A stretch of DNA of 64,000 nt from Actinoplanes lobatus. Lineage in GTDB: Bacteria; Actinomycetota; Actinomycetes; Mycobacteriales; Micromonosporaceae. The stretch lies in the NCBI RefSeq assembly GCF_014205215.1, contig NZ_JACHNC010000001.1, positions 5,142,501-5,206,500 on the forward strand, read 5' to 3'. Below, piece by piece: positions 53,801-61,649 of this stretch. The position numbers and the translations under genes were made by a program. Under the pieces are notes generated by a model. The model was given only the letters and a program-made list of their open reading frames with translations, searched no databases and was not told where the DNA came from. Within the stretch, counting starts at the first letter, position 1. Each line of letters starts with the position of its first letter.

Positions 53801-54155
53801 CCGGGCCGCCGGTGCCCAGCGCGATCTGTTCGCCGCGGGTCAGCTCGGCGGGCAGGCGCACCTCGGACAGTCCCTCGAAGAAGGCGGCGACCACGATGAC
53901 GGTGTGGGCGGCCTCGATCCGCTCGGTGCGCCCGTAACGGGAGAGCCCGGAACGGCGCTCGGACAGGTCGCGGACCAGCCGATGGCTGAGGCGGGCCAGA
54001 TCCGCTTTCGCGTCGAACCAGCCGAGCACCTCGCTGACCAGCGGCGCCGTGCCCAGCATGAGCCAGCTCGCCGTCTTCTCCAGGAGGGCGACGACCCTAC
54101 TCTCCGGACCGCCGAGAAGCCGGGCGGCGTCGGCGTAACTGAGTGACCTGGCCAC
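50871..54155 (-). CDS. NACHT NTPase, bacterial NLR-like (N-terminal helical domain 7 type)
   Basis: 1094 residues. The N-terminal 200 or so residues are helical and start ARSLSYADAARLLGGPESRVVALLEKTASW, as in NACHT N-terminal helical domain 7 proteins (recognised from memory). A NACHT module follows: Walker A GQPGSGKS (K339) in PLLVLGQPGSGKSVFTRVL, and Walker B VVLLDGFDELLQA (D406, D409, E410). The winged-helix-like and long C-terminal helical region (about 480-1094) has no catalytic motif, no repeats I can define and no membrane helix. Bacterial NACHT proteins include phage-defence members. GTG start at 54155 precedes ARSLSY; the ribosome site is weak. Divergent from the PL4 gene, convergent with GH31. 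Confidence 0.83.
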   Translation of the reverse strand: MARSLSYADAARLLGGPESRVVALLEKTASWLMLGTAPLVSEVLGWFDAKADLARLSHRLVRDLSERRSGLSRYGRTERIEAAHTVIVVAAFFEGLSEVRLPAELTRGEQIALGTGGPAAPGDLVTQIMTAGRLLPGPERSLSDFRRTLRGYYHDLADGLARFLDGLAVVADLTGSDRARIADALTSVALSSTARYDEALLRLSTDFPEVAYWTDRQEQRAVRAALTEMSPVLLAIHTGQAPDQRRAGLAAAYRDDLDRPVVDSGDLPDGITVPTLGEAYLPPRFRVPGDAGQAPVSDDDWWSRLPVRDDLRDFLIGHLTSPRAVQTPLLVLGQPGSGKSVFTRVLSAGLPATEFLPVRVVLRDTPSLDQIQDQVEYAIRDATGERLDWPALVRSAGDALPVVLLDGFDELLQATGVSQTDYLERVAAFQRREAAQGRPVAVVVTSRIAVANRARTPAGTLTIRLEPFDEQQIATWLAVWNRANAAGFAARRLAPLAADSVLTHRHLAEQPLLLLMLALYDADGNALQRVGTSLRQDQLYERLLRSFATREVIKQRPGLPARDLAAAVEEELRRLAVVAFAMFNRSALWVNETDLEADLAGLLGPVHQAPGGLRAALRPAELTLGRFFFVHRARAGAALDAVETYEFLHATFTEFFVARLTWQVLLDVAAQASVSTSPFGPAPVHDDLLRALLSHQPLSRRSTIIDFLTETAWAERHAVRDSLKALLLRLFQALPHSPAGQRYAGYQPSGHGEPSRYAAYSANLLLLLVCVSDRIHASDLFPGRPDIVGDWSSQALLWQSQLTSGSWNSFIERLAVERITTAGGRDIRIGLYIGVWSPSSVNLSWSLGPPAADTDRPVWLRTGFFAEEEERRRTTNFVCLPAGDMTEHLLDALRPGSSDWHLNRFVGLPGSDFEAPVHAILELWFAPSPTAYQRCVQIATCAAPEWAETIQLHCTEAILDRLTTDLAIRPAEATTILEQLGSGSGDSDLERLSPAFWNSDLSQRFLRCVLRFLGRAPETDNRLVQLMHGLLGFKVPRLDAVLLADLLVRLHELGLPIPPGAMPGSREKFESLTRKVARQRPDLVKRLAPLAPDG

Positions 54156-54290
54156 CGATCCATCATGGACGTATCCCGTGGGCGGAGACAGGGATAGACG
54201 CTGGTATGGGTGAATGTTAGCGTGCTCATTTCCCCCAATTGGGAGCGCGCCCATCCCCAGGAGTGCTCACTGACATCCCCGGAGTCCGCC

Positions 54291-55973
54291 ATGACATCCC
54301 CCCAACCGCAACCGCGGCTCAACCGGCGCAGTCTCATCAAGGCCACCGGCGTCGGCGGCCTGGTCATCGGCGCGGGCGCGCTCGCCACCGTGGCGTTGCC
54401 CGCCAGCGCGGCCGCCTTCGGCTGGAGCGACGACGGCTCGAACTACGTCGTCGACACCGGCGCCGACCTGGTCTTCAAGGTCAGCAAGAGCAACGGCGAC
54501 CTGAACTCCTTCGTCCACCGCGGCGTCGAATACCAGGGCTACGGCAAGAACTCGCACGTGGAGAGCGGCCTCGGCGCCTCCACGGTGACCATCTCCGCGA
54601 GCGGGTCGACCATCCTGATCACGGTGGTGCACGGCTCGCTGATCCACTACTACGCGGCCCGGTCCGGCGAGAACAACATCTACATGTGGACGTACAAGGC
54701 CGCCGACTCGGTGACCATGCAGCGCTACATCGTGCGGCTCAAGCCCGGCCTTCTCACGTTCACCGGCGGCGACGCCTGGGACTCGGCGGCGACCACCACG
54801 ATCGAGGCCGGGGACGTCTTCCGGGCCACCGACGGCACCACCCACTCGAAGCACTACTCGGGGCTGCGGGTGATGGACTACGACTACATCGGTGCGAAGA
54901 ACGCGGCCGGCACGGTCGGCATCTGGATGGTGCGCAGCAACCACGAGAAGGCGTCCGGCGGGCCGTTCTTCCGGTCCCTGCTGCGCAGCGGCAGCACCGG
55001 ATCCCCCGACCTGTACGAGATCGTCTGGTACAACATGGCCCAGACCGAGGCCCAGCGGTACGGCCTGCACGGCCCGTACATCCTCTCCTTCACCGACGGC
55101 GGCGCACCGTCGAGCGCGCTCTACGCCCGCAACCTCACCACCTCGTGGGCGGACGGGCTGGGCATCCGGAGCCACGTCCCCGCGTCCGGCCGCGGCCGGG
55201 TCGCCGGGGTGGGCATCAACGGCCGGGACGCCGCGTACACGTACACCGTGGGCTTCGCCAACACGGACGCCCAGTACTGGGCCGTGGTGAACGCGGGCAC
55301 CGGCTACTTCTCCTGCCCCGGGATGCTGCCCGGCACCTACACGATGACGGTCTACAAGGACGAGCTGGCCGTGCAGACCGGCTCGGTCACGGTGACCGCG
55401 GGCGGCACCACCACGCTGAACACGATCACCATCACCGGGGACCCGAGCACCGCGCCCGCCGTCTGGCGGATCGGCGACTGGACGGGATCGCCGAAGGGCT
55501 TCAAGAACGCCGACCTCATGACGTACGCCCACCCGTCCGACCCGCGGGCCGCCGCCTGGACCGGGAACTTCATCGTCGGCACCTCGGCGGTCAGCGCGTT
55601 CCCGTGCTACCAGTGGGTCGCGGTCAACAACGACCTGCTGGTGTATTTCAAGCTCACCGCCGCGCAGGCCGCCGCCGCGCACACCCTGCGGATCGGCCTC
55701 TCCGCCAGCTACGCCGGTGGCCGCCACCGGGTCTCGGTGAACGGCTGGACCTCGGCGATCCCGGCCGCGCCCGGCAACTCCGGCACCCGCAGCCTGACCG
55801 TGGGCGCCTACCGTTCGTACACGTCGACGCTGACCTACGCGGTCCCGGCGTCGGCGTTCCAGACCGACACCGCCCAGTGGAACGTCCTCAAGCTCAGCGT
55901 GGTCAGCGGCTCCTCCGGCGACGGCTACCTGAGCCCGGGTCTCGCCTTCGACTGCATCGACCTGCTCGCCTGA
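54291..55973 (+). CDS. Tat-exported rhamnogalacturonan lyase-like protein (PL4 family)
   Basis: 560 residues. Twin-arginine signal (LNRRSLIKATGVGGLVIGAGALATVALP). The mature part matches rhamnogalacturonase B-type lyases: an N-terminal beta-sandwich catalytic domain (FVHRGVEYQGYGKNSHVESGLG; SGLRVMDYDYIGAKNAAGTVGIWMVRSNHEKASGGPFFRSLL), a middle fibronectin-like domain (YFSCPGMLPGTYTMTVYKDEL) and a C-terminal jelly-roll (WRIGDWTGSPKGFKNADLM). The conserved basic residue sites are present but I cannot prove which is catalytic. It complements the PL11 enzyme at 14.9 kb in pectin-backbone cleavage. ATG at 54291 has CCGGAGTCC before it. Confidence 0.88.
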   Translation: MTSPQPQPRLNRRSLIKATGVGGLVIGAGALATVALPASAAAFGWSDDGSNYVVDTGADLVFKVSKSNGDLNSFVHRGVEYQGYGKNSHVESGLGASTVTISASGSTILITVVHGSLIHYYAARSGENNIYMWTYKAADSVTMQRYIVRLKPGLLTFTGGDAWDSAATTTIEAGDVFRATDGTTHSKHYSGLRVMDYDYIGAKNAAGTVGIWMVRSNHEKASGGPFFRSLLRSGSTGSPDLYEIVWYNMAQTEAQRYGLHGPYILSFTDGGAPSSALYARNLTTSWADGLGIRSHVPASGRGRVAGVGINGRDAAYTYTVGFANTDAQYWAVVNAGTGYFSCPGMLPGTYTMTVYKDELAVQTGSVTVTAGGTTTLNTITITGDPSTAPAVWRIGDWTGSPKGFKNADLMTYAHPSDPRAAAWTGNFIVGTSAVSAFPCYQWVAVNNDLLVYFKLTAAQAAAAHTLRIGLSASYAGGRHRVSVNGWTSAIPAAPGNSGTRSLTVGAYRSYTSTLTYAVPASAFQTDTAQWNVLKLSVVSGSSGDGYLSPGLAFDCIDLLA

Positions 55974-55982
55974 GGGGCGGTC

Positions 55983-56324
55983 TCAGGAGGCGAAGCGGCG
56001 GGCGATGTCGCGGTGGGCGGCGGCCGAGGTGGCGGCGTCCCGGTCGCTGAACGGTGAGCCGGGGCCGGGGCCCAGCGCCTCGACCTGGTCGGCGAACCGG
56101 CGGTGCCGCTCGCCCGCGTGCTCCCGGCAGGGCAGGCAGGTGACGCTCTCCGGCAGGGTGGAGGTCATCGCGTAGGGCACCCGGCGGCCGCACGCCGTCG
56201 GGACCTCGGCCGGCAGCTGGGCGGCGAGGCCGAACGTGGCGGCCAGCATGTTCCGCTCCGCGGCGCGGGACCGCAGCGCGCCCGCCTCGACGTGGATGTG
56301 CGGATCGTCCGACGGATTCGCCAT
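55983..56324 (-). CDS. Small hypothetical protein with cysteine pairs
   Basis: 113 residues, starting at ATG 56324 (MANPSDDPHIHVEAG). Three cysteines lie in the middle: one in TACGRRVPYAMTST and the CxxC of VTCLPCREHAGERHRRF. These could form part of a small zinc site together with the histidines nearby. The N-terminal half is a simple helix (ALRSRAAERNMLAATFGLAAQL) and the tail is Ala/Arg-rich (DRDAATSAAAHRDIARRF). I do not recognise the family. Convergent with the PL4 gene, 9 bases from its stop. Confidence 0.65.
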   Translation of the reverse strand: MANPSDDPHIHVEAGALRSRAAERNMLAATFGLAAQLPAEVPTACGRRVPYAMTSTLPESVTCLPCREHAGERHRRFADQVEALGPGPGSPFSDRDAATSAAAHRDIARRFAS

Positions 56325-56661
56325 GGCCCCACTGTGCCACGCGCCGGCGGAATCGTCCGGCACGGGTGATGCCGGCGGGTCCGCGGCCGGGAAGCCTGGA
56401 CACGTGAGCCGGGGAGCGTTCGAGGAGCTATTCCACCGGGCCGCCCGTGCGGGCCGCCGGATCCTGATAGAAGTTTCCTCAAGAGGCCGTGGCGCCGGCC
56501 CTCTGCCACTTAACGTGAGCTTCATGTTCCGGCCACGGCATACCGGCGGTCGGCGGGGGTAACGTCCCGATCGGGAGGGTCTTAAGGCCCGTGTCCGTTC
56601 TCCGGGCCGCCGATACGTTGATCGTGACCAGTCAGGAACTCGAAAAATTCTGTCGAGAGGA

Positions 56662-59097
56662 ATGATCGTGACCGCCGTTTCGGATCACCGGGCCGCCACG
56701 TTCGACCAGCAGGAGCTCGTGCAAAAGCTCGCGGCTCCGAACGACGCCGAGATCGCCAGCCTGGATGCCTGGTGGCGGGCGAACAACTACCTGACAGTCG
56801 GGCAGATCTATCTCCAGGGCAACCCGCTGCTGCGCGAGAAGCTCACGTCGGAACACATCAAGCCCCGCCTGCTCGGGCACTGGGGGACCAGCCCCGGCCT
56901 GTCGCTCATCTACGCCCACGTCTCCCGGCTCATCAAGCAGACCGGGCAGCAGGCCATCTACCTGGCCGGGCCCGGCCACGGCGGCCCCGCCCTGGTGGCG
57001 GCCGGCTACCTGGAGGGCACCTACTCCGAGGTCTACCCGAAGGTCGGCCTCGACGAGGGCGGCATGCTGCACCTGTTCCGCCAGTTCTCCTCGCCGGGCG
57101 GTATCCCGAGCCACGTCTCGGTGACCACGCCGGGCTCCATCCACGAGGGCGGTGAGCTGGGCTACGTGCTGGTCCACGCGTTCGGCGCGGTGATGGACAA
57201 CCCGGACCTGCTGGCCATCGCGGTGGTCGGCGACGGTGAGGCGGAGACCGGCCCGCTGGAGGGCTCCTGGAAGGGCGTCTCCTTCCTGAACCCGGCCCAC
57301 GACGGCGCGGTCCTGCCGATCCTGCACCTCAACGGCGCGAAGATCGCCGGACCGACGGTGCTGGCCCGCAAGGACCCGGCCGAGGTGCGCAAGCTGTTCG
57401 AGGGCCACGGCTACGACGTCCTCGAGGTCGAGGGCGAGGACCTGCCCGGCATGCACCACCGGTTCGCGGCGGTCCTGGCCGAGGCCTGGGGCAAGATCAG
57501 GAGCATCCAGACCGCGGCGCGCGGCGGTCAGTGGGACGGCACCCGGCCGCACTGGCCCCTCATCGTCATGCGTACGCCGAAGGGCTGGACCGGTCCGGAG
57601 AAGATCGACGGCATCAAGGTGACCGGCACGTGGCGTTCGCACCAGGTTCCGCTCTCCGGTGTCAAGGGCAACGACGACCACCTGGCCGAGCTGGAGAAGT
57701 GGCTGCGGTCGTACAAGCCGGAGGAGCTCTTCGACGCCACCGGCGCGCCGGTCGCCAAGATCATGGACCTGAATCCGCCCGGTGACCTGCGGATGAGCGC
57801 CACCCCGCACGCCAACGGCGGCCTGCTCACCAAAGACCTCGACATGCCGGACTTCCGGGACTACGCGATCGACGTGAAGCAGCCGGCCCAGGGCCGCGCC
57901 GAGTCGACCCGCAAGCTCGGTGAGCTGATGCGCGACCTCTACACCCGCAACCCGGACCGGTTCCGGCTGTTCTGCCCGGACGAGACGAACAGCAACCGGC
58001 TGGGCGCGGTGTTCGAGGTGTCCGACCGCGGCTTCATGGAGTCGGTCAACGACGAGGACGTCAAGATCAGCAACACCGGCCGGGTGATGGAGGTGCTGTC
58101 CGAGCACAACTGTCACGGCTGGCTGGAGGGCTACAACCTCACCGGGCGGCACGGCATGTTCGCCACCTACGAGGCGTTCGCCATGGTCAGCGCGTCGCAG
58201 ACGGTCCAGCACGGCAAGTGGCTCCAGGAGGCGGCGCACCTGCCGTGGCGGGCCAAGGTGCCGAGCCTGAACATCCTGCTCACCTCGACGGCGTGGCGCA
58301 ACGACCACAACGGCTTCTCGCACCAGGGCCCCGGCCTGATCCAGGTGGTGCTCCAGCAGCGCGGCGACGTGGCCCGGGTCTACCTGCCGCCGGACGCGAA
58401 CACCCTGCTCTCGGTGGCCGACCACTGCTTCCGCTCCCGGTCGTACGTGAACCTGATCGTCATCGACAAGCAGCCGCAGCTCCAGTGGCTGACGATGGAC
58501 CAGGCGATCGAGCACTGCACCAAGGGCGCCGGCATCTGGGAGTGGGCCGGCAACGACGACGGCGAGCGCGACCCGGACGTCGTCCTGGCCTGCGCCGGCG
58601 ACGTGGTGACCATGGAGACCGTGGCGGCGGCGCAGATCCTCAACGAGAAGCTGCCGCAGATGAAGGTCCGGGTCGTCAACGTGGTCAACCTGATGACGCT
58701 GCCGCGGCCCAAGGACCACCCGCACGGCATGCCCGAGACCATGTTCCGTGAGCTGTTCACCGACCACGTGGACGTGGTGTTCGCCTTCCACGGCTACCCG
58801 GGCGCCATCCACCAGCTGGTGCACGGCCGGCCGGACGCCGACCGGTTCCGGGTGCGCGGCTTCATCGAGGAGGGCACCACCACCACGCCGTTCGACATGA
58901 CGGTCCGCAACCGGGCGTCGCGCTACCACCTGGTGATGGACGCGATCAACAACGCGAAGCGGCTGCCGGCCGGCGCCAGCGAGCTGAAGGCCTGGTGCCA
59001 GGCGCAGCTGGCCAAGCACGAGCAGTACGTGGTGGAGCACCTGGAGGACATGCCGGAGGTCCGGGACTGGTCGCTGGGCGACTGGGCCGAGCACTGA
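56662..59097 (+). CDS. xfp: Phosphoketolase (xylulose 5-phosphate/fructose 6-phosphate)
   Basis: 811 residues, the usual length. Thiamine-dependent fold with NNYLTVGQIYLQGNPLL and HWGTSPGLSLIYAHVSRL, GPGHGGPALVAAGYLEGTYSE, HVSVTTPGSIHEGGELGYVL, and the cofactor site VVGDGEAETGPLEGSWKG. The second domain has CPDETNSNRLGAVFE and NDHNGFSHQGPGLIQVVLQQRG, and the C-terminal domain reads HGYPGAIHQLVHGRPDADRFRVRGF. It splits xylulose 5-P or fructose 6-P with phosphate to acetyl-P, giving a carbon route parallel to glycolysis. GTG at 56668 (VTAVSDH) is a better-spaced start after GAGAGGA than the ATG at 56662. Acetate kinase or phosphotransacetylase is not adjacent. Confidence 0.96.
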   Translation: MIVTAVSDHRAATFDQQELVQKLAAPNDAEIASLDAWWRANNYLTVGQIYLQGNPLLREKLTSEHIKPRLLGHWGTSPGLSLIYAHVSRLIKQTGQQAIYLAGPGHGGPALVAAGYLEGTYSEVYPKVGLDEGGMLHLFRQFSSPGGIPSHVSVTTPGSIHEGGELGYVLVHAFGAVMDNPDLLAIAVVGDGEAETGPLEGSWKGVSFLNPAHDGAVLPILHLNGAKIAGPTVLARKDPAEVRKLFEGHGYDVLEVEGEDLPGMHHRFAAVLAEAWGKIRSIQTAARGGQWDGTRPHWPLIVMRTPKGWTGPEKIDGIKVTGTWRSHQVPLSGVKGNDDHLAELEKWLRSYKPEELFDATGAPVAKIMDLNPPGDLRMSATPHANGGLLTKDLDMPDFRDYAIDVKQPAQGRAESTRKLGELMRDLYTRNPDRFRLFCPDETNSNRLGAVFEVSDRGFMESVNDEDVKISNTGRVMEVLSEHNCHGWLEGYNLTGRHGMFATYEAFAMVSASQTVQHGKWLQEAAHLPWRAKVPSLNILLTSTAWRNDHNGFSHQGPGLIQVVLQQRGDVARVYLPPDANTLLSVADHCFRSRSYVNLIVIDKQPQLQWLTMDQAIEHCTKGAGIWEWAGNDDGERDPDVVLACAGDVVTMETVAAAQILNEKLPQMKVRVVNVVNLMTLPRPKDHPHGMPETMFRELFTDHVDVVFAFHGYPGAIHQLVHGRPDADRFRVRGFIEEGTTTTPFDMTVRNRASRYHLVMDAINNAKRLPAGASELKAWCQAQLAKHEQYVVEHLEDMPEVRDWSLGDWAEH

Positions 59098-59144
59098 TCC
59101 TGGTCGTGCGATATCCCACTGGGGATTGCACGTAGATGAGCGTT

Positions 59145-59176
59145 ACGGCGCGCGAATCTCCACATTCGCGCGCCGT
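59145..59176 (+). terminator. Hairpin terminator after phosphoketolase
   Basis: ACGGCGCGCGAAT (59145-59157) pairs perfectly with ATTCGCGCGCCGT (59164-59176) around CTCCAC, 48 bases after the stop. It lacks a T-run. The bases from here to 59331 (about 155) contain no gene I can support. Confidence 0.65.
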
Positions 59177-59331
59177 TCGCGTATCGGAGTTCGCGAATCG
59201 GTCAGCGGGCCGAAAAGATTTCCTCCGAAACTACGGCGGAGACCTGTCTCACCCTTTCAATCATCGGCGTGGGGAGCGAAAGTGAGGGAAGCACACACCC
59301 GTCGCTCGACGATGAGGAAGGGGACCCCCGT

Positions 59332-59784
59332 ATGACCGCAACCCTGAACCCCTGGCCGACGACCCGGCAGGGATCCACTGACCACCCGGTGCAGACGCTG
59401 CAATACCTGCTGCTCGCCCATGGTCACACGGTCACCGTCGATGGCGTTTTCGGCTCCGAGACCGGCGACGCGGTCCGCGCCGTCCAGCGCGCCAAGAACC
59501 TGCCCGACAACGGCGTGGTCGACCAGGCCACCTGGCGGGCACTGCTCGTCGCCGTGCGTCCGGGGATGCGGGGTAGCGCGGTCCGCGGCCTCCAGGAGGA
59601 GTTCGCCCTGAACGGCGCCGACGGCATCTACGGCCCCAAGACCGAGGCGGCGATCCGCGACCTCCAGGCCAGCATCCGCGACGGGGGAGTACCGGTCGAG
59701 GTGGACGGGGTGGTCGGCCCGCAGACCTGGCAGGCGCTGGTCAGCGGCCTGCGCGAGGCGGCTCCATTGACCAAGGTGGCCTGA
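59332..59784 (+). CDS. Two-repeat peptidoglycan-binding protein without signal peptide
   Basis: 150 residues, two PG_binding_1 repeats (about 17-70 and 79-140): VQTLQYLLLAHGHTVTVDGVFGSETGDAVRAVQRAKNLPDNGVVDQATWRALL and VRGLQEEFALNGADGIYGPKTEAAIRDLQ...VDGVVGPQTWQALV. The second is longer and better conserved at its end. No signal peptide, membrane helix or linked hydrolase is present, which is odd for a wall-binding module. It could be exported by another route, be a cytoplasmic scaffold, or lack its N-terminus. ATG at 59332 follows GAGGAAGGGG, a convincing ribosome site, so truncation of the start is unlikely. Confidence 0.85.
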   Translation: MTATLNPWPTTRQGSTDHPVQTLQYLLLAHGHTVTVDGVFGSETGDAVRAVQRAKNLPDNGVVDQATWRALLVAVRPGMRGSAVRGLQEEFALNGADGIYGPKTEAAIRDLQASIRDGGVPVEVDGVVGPQTWQALVSGLREAAPLTKVA

Positions 59785-59804
59785 GAACAGGGCTGCCCAG
59801 AGGT

Positions 59805-60557
59805 TCAGCGCCGGATCGTCGCGGGGTCGAAACCGAACGGGAGCTCCAGCCGGTGCGCGGCCATCAGGTCGCGGTCGGCGAGCAGCTCCCCGGTGGGCGC
59901 GTCCGCGACGATCCGGCCGCCGTCCAGGATCACCGCGCGCGGGCAGAGCTCCAGCGCGTAGGGCAGGTCGTGGGTGACCATCAGGATCGTCACCGGCAGT
60001 GAGTCCAGGATCTCGGCCAGCTCCCGGCGGCTGGCCGGATCGAGGTTCGACGACGGCTCGTCGAGCACCAGGATCTCCGGCCGCATCGCCAGCACGGTCG
60101 CCACCGCGACCCGGCGGCGCTGCCCGAACGACAGGTGATGCGGGATCTGGGCACGGTGCTCCAGCATCCCGACCGCCTCCAGCGCCTCGGTGACACGCTG
60201 GTCGAGCTCGTCTCCCCGTACCCCCAGATTTGCCGGGCCGAAAGCCACGTCCTCCGCGACCGTCGGCATGAAGAGCTGGTCGTCGGGGTCCTGGAAGACG
60301 ACGCCGACCCGGCGGCGGATCTCGGTGATCGCCTTGCGATCGCCGGGCGTGACCGGCAGCCCGGAGATCTCCACCCGGCCCGCGCCGCCGTGCAGGATGC
60401 CGTTGAGATGCAGCACCAGCGTGGTCTTGCCGGCGCCGTTCGGCCCGAGCAGCGCCACCCGCTCGCCCGGGGCCAGGGTCAGGTCGATCCCGCGCAGCGC
60501 CTCCCGCCCGTCGGGGTAGGCGAAGGTGAGGCCGGTGATCTGGAGCGCCGCGGTCAT
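59805..60557 (-). CDS. cbiO: ECF cobalt/nickel transporter ATP-binding protein (CbiO-like)
   Basis: 250 residues with Walker A LLGPNGAGKTT, Q-loop VFQDPDDQLFMPTVAEDVAFGPANLG (the DPDDQ and AFGP features of ECF-type ATPases), signature LSFGQRRRVAVATVL, Walker B ILVLDEPSSNLD and MVTHDLPYAL. It drives the ECF importer encoded just upstream: CbiQ lies 4 bases before its start. Metal specificity (Co or Ni) is set by CbiM and cannot be settled here. Convergent with the peptidoglycan-binding gene, 20 bases from its stop. Confidence 0.95.
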   Translation of the reverse strand: MTAALQITGLTFAYPDGREALRGIDLTLAPGERVALLGPNGAGKTTLVLHLNGILHGGAGRVEISGLPVTPGDRKAITEIRRRVGVVFQDPDDQLFMPTVAEDVAFGPANLGVRGDELDQRVTEALEAVGMLEHRAQIPHHLSFGQRRRVAVATVLAMRPEILVLDEPSSNLDPASRRELAEILDSLPVTILMVTHDLPYALELCPRAVILDGGRIVADAPTGELLADRDLMAAHRLELPFGFDPATIRR

Positions 60558-60561
60558 GCCG

Positions 60562-61311
60562 TCATGCTAAGAGGGCCGTTACGGCGATCCCGGCGGAGGC
60601 CACCGGGAGTGCGGCGGAAAGCACCCATTCGCGGGCCGGCGCCGGCGCGCCCACCGTGACCGGCATCCGCCCGGCGTAACCACGCGACAGCATGGCCAGG
60701 TAGACCCGCTCGCCGCGCTCGTAGGAGCGCAGGAACAGCGCCCCGATGCCGACCGCGAACGCCTTCACCTGCCAGAGGAACCGCGGATCGTAGCCGCGGG
60801 CCAGCCGGGCGATCCGCATCCGGCGGGCGTCGTCGGCCAGGACGTCCAGGTAGCGCACCATGAACGTCATGATCTGGGTGATCACGTCCGGGCAGCGCAG
60901 CCGGTCCAGCCCGATGATCAGGTCACGGGTGGTGGTGGTCGCGGCGAGCAGCAGCGACGCCAGCACACCGAGGGTGCCCTTGGCGACGATGTTCCACGCC
61001 CCGTAGAGGCCCTCGACCGACAACGACATGCCCAGCCACTCCACCTGCTCGCCGTGCCCGGCGAACGGCAGCACCACGGCGAGCAGCACGAACGGCAGCT
61101 CGATGGTGGCCCGCTTGAGCAGCCAGCCGGCCGGCACCCGGGCCAGCGCGGCGACGATCGCGATCAGGACGGCGTACCCGGCGAAGGCGGCGAACTCCTC
61201 GCGCGGCGTGACCACCACGATCACGGTGAAGAGCAGCACCGCCACGATCTTCACCTCGGGGGAGAGCCGGTGGATCGGGCTCTCCCGGTCGAGGTGCAGC
61301 GAGTTGTTCAA
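60562..61311 (-). CDS. cbiQ: ECF transporter transmembrane protein (CbiQ-like)
   Basis: 249 residues with about five membrane helices. The sequence starts LDRESPIHRLSPEVKIVAVLLFTVIVVVTP. Two Ala-Arg-Gly coupling motifs are seen: RIARLARGYD and LAMLSRGYAGRMP, which contact the ATPase. The start overlaps the stop of the upstream PDGLE gene (ATGA). Together with CbiO it makes the energising module. Confidence 0.94.
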   Translation of the reverse strand: MNNSLHLDRESPIHRLSPEVKIVAVLLFTVIVVVTPREEFAAFAGYAVLIAIVAALARVPAGWLLKRATIELPFVLLAVVLPFAGHGEQVEWLGMSLSVEGLYGAWNIVAKGTLGVLASLLLAATTTTRDLIIGLDRLRCPDVITQIMTFMVRYLDVLADDARRMRIARLARGYDPRFLWQVKAFAVGIGALFLRSYERGERVYLAMLSRGYAGRMPVTVGAPAPAREWVLSAALPVASAGIAVTALLA

Positions 61312-61649
61312 GAAGACGCCCTGTCCCGCCGCCGCAGCAGCCAGAACAGGCCGCCGCCGATCGCGAAGGTGATCAGCACCCCGGCCACCCCGGACAGCCC
61401 GGTGGCCAGGAACTCGTTGTCGATGCCGGCGATCGCGTAGTCGGCCAGGGGGCTGTCGCCGAGCTGGTGCTCACCCTCCCGCTGGGCCATGCAGGCGCCG
61501 CCGGTGATCTCGCCGCCGGCGTTGAACGTGCAGCCCTCCCGGGCCGCGTAGTCCAGGCCGTCCGGGCTGCCGGAGGCGAAGTTGGACACCACTCCGGCCA
61601 GCAGCAGGGCGACCAGCAGGCCGGCGATCAGGAACGCCTTCTTCTTCAT
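61308..61649 (-). CDS. PDGLE-domain protein, CbiN-like accessory subunit
   Basis: 113 residues with two helices: an N-terminal one (FLIAGLLVALLLAGVVSNFA) and a C-terminal one (GLSGVAGVLITFAIGGGLFWLL). Between them is the SPDGLDYAAREGCTF motif that names the PDGLE family. Such proteins take the place of CbiN in Co/Ni ECF importers and aid the CbiM core. The loop also holds two cysteines (GCTFNAGGEITGGACM), perhaps paired. Overlaps both CbiM and CbiQ reading frames by 4 bases. Confidence 0.88.
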   Translation of the reverse strand: MKKKAFLIAGLLVALLLAGVVSNFASGSPDGLDYAAREGCTFNAGGEITGGACMAQREGEHQLGDSPLADYAIAGIDNEFLATGLSGVAGVLITFAIGGGLFWLLRRRDRASS

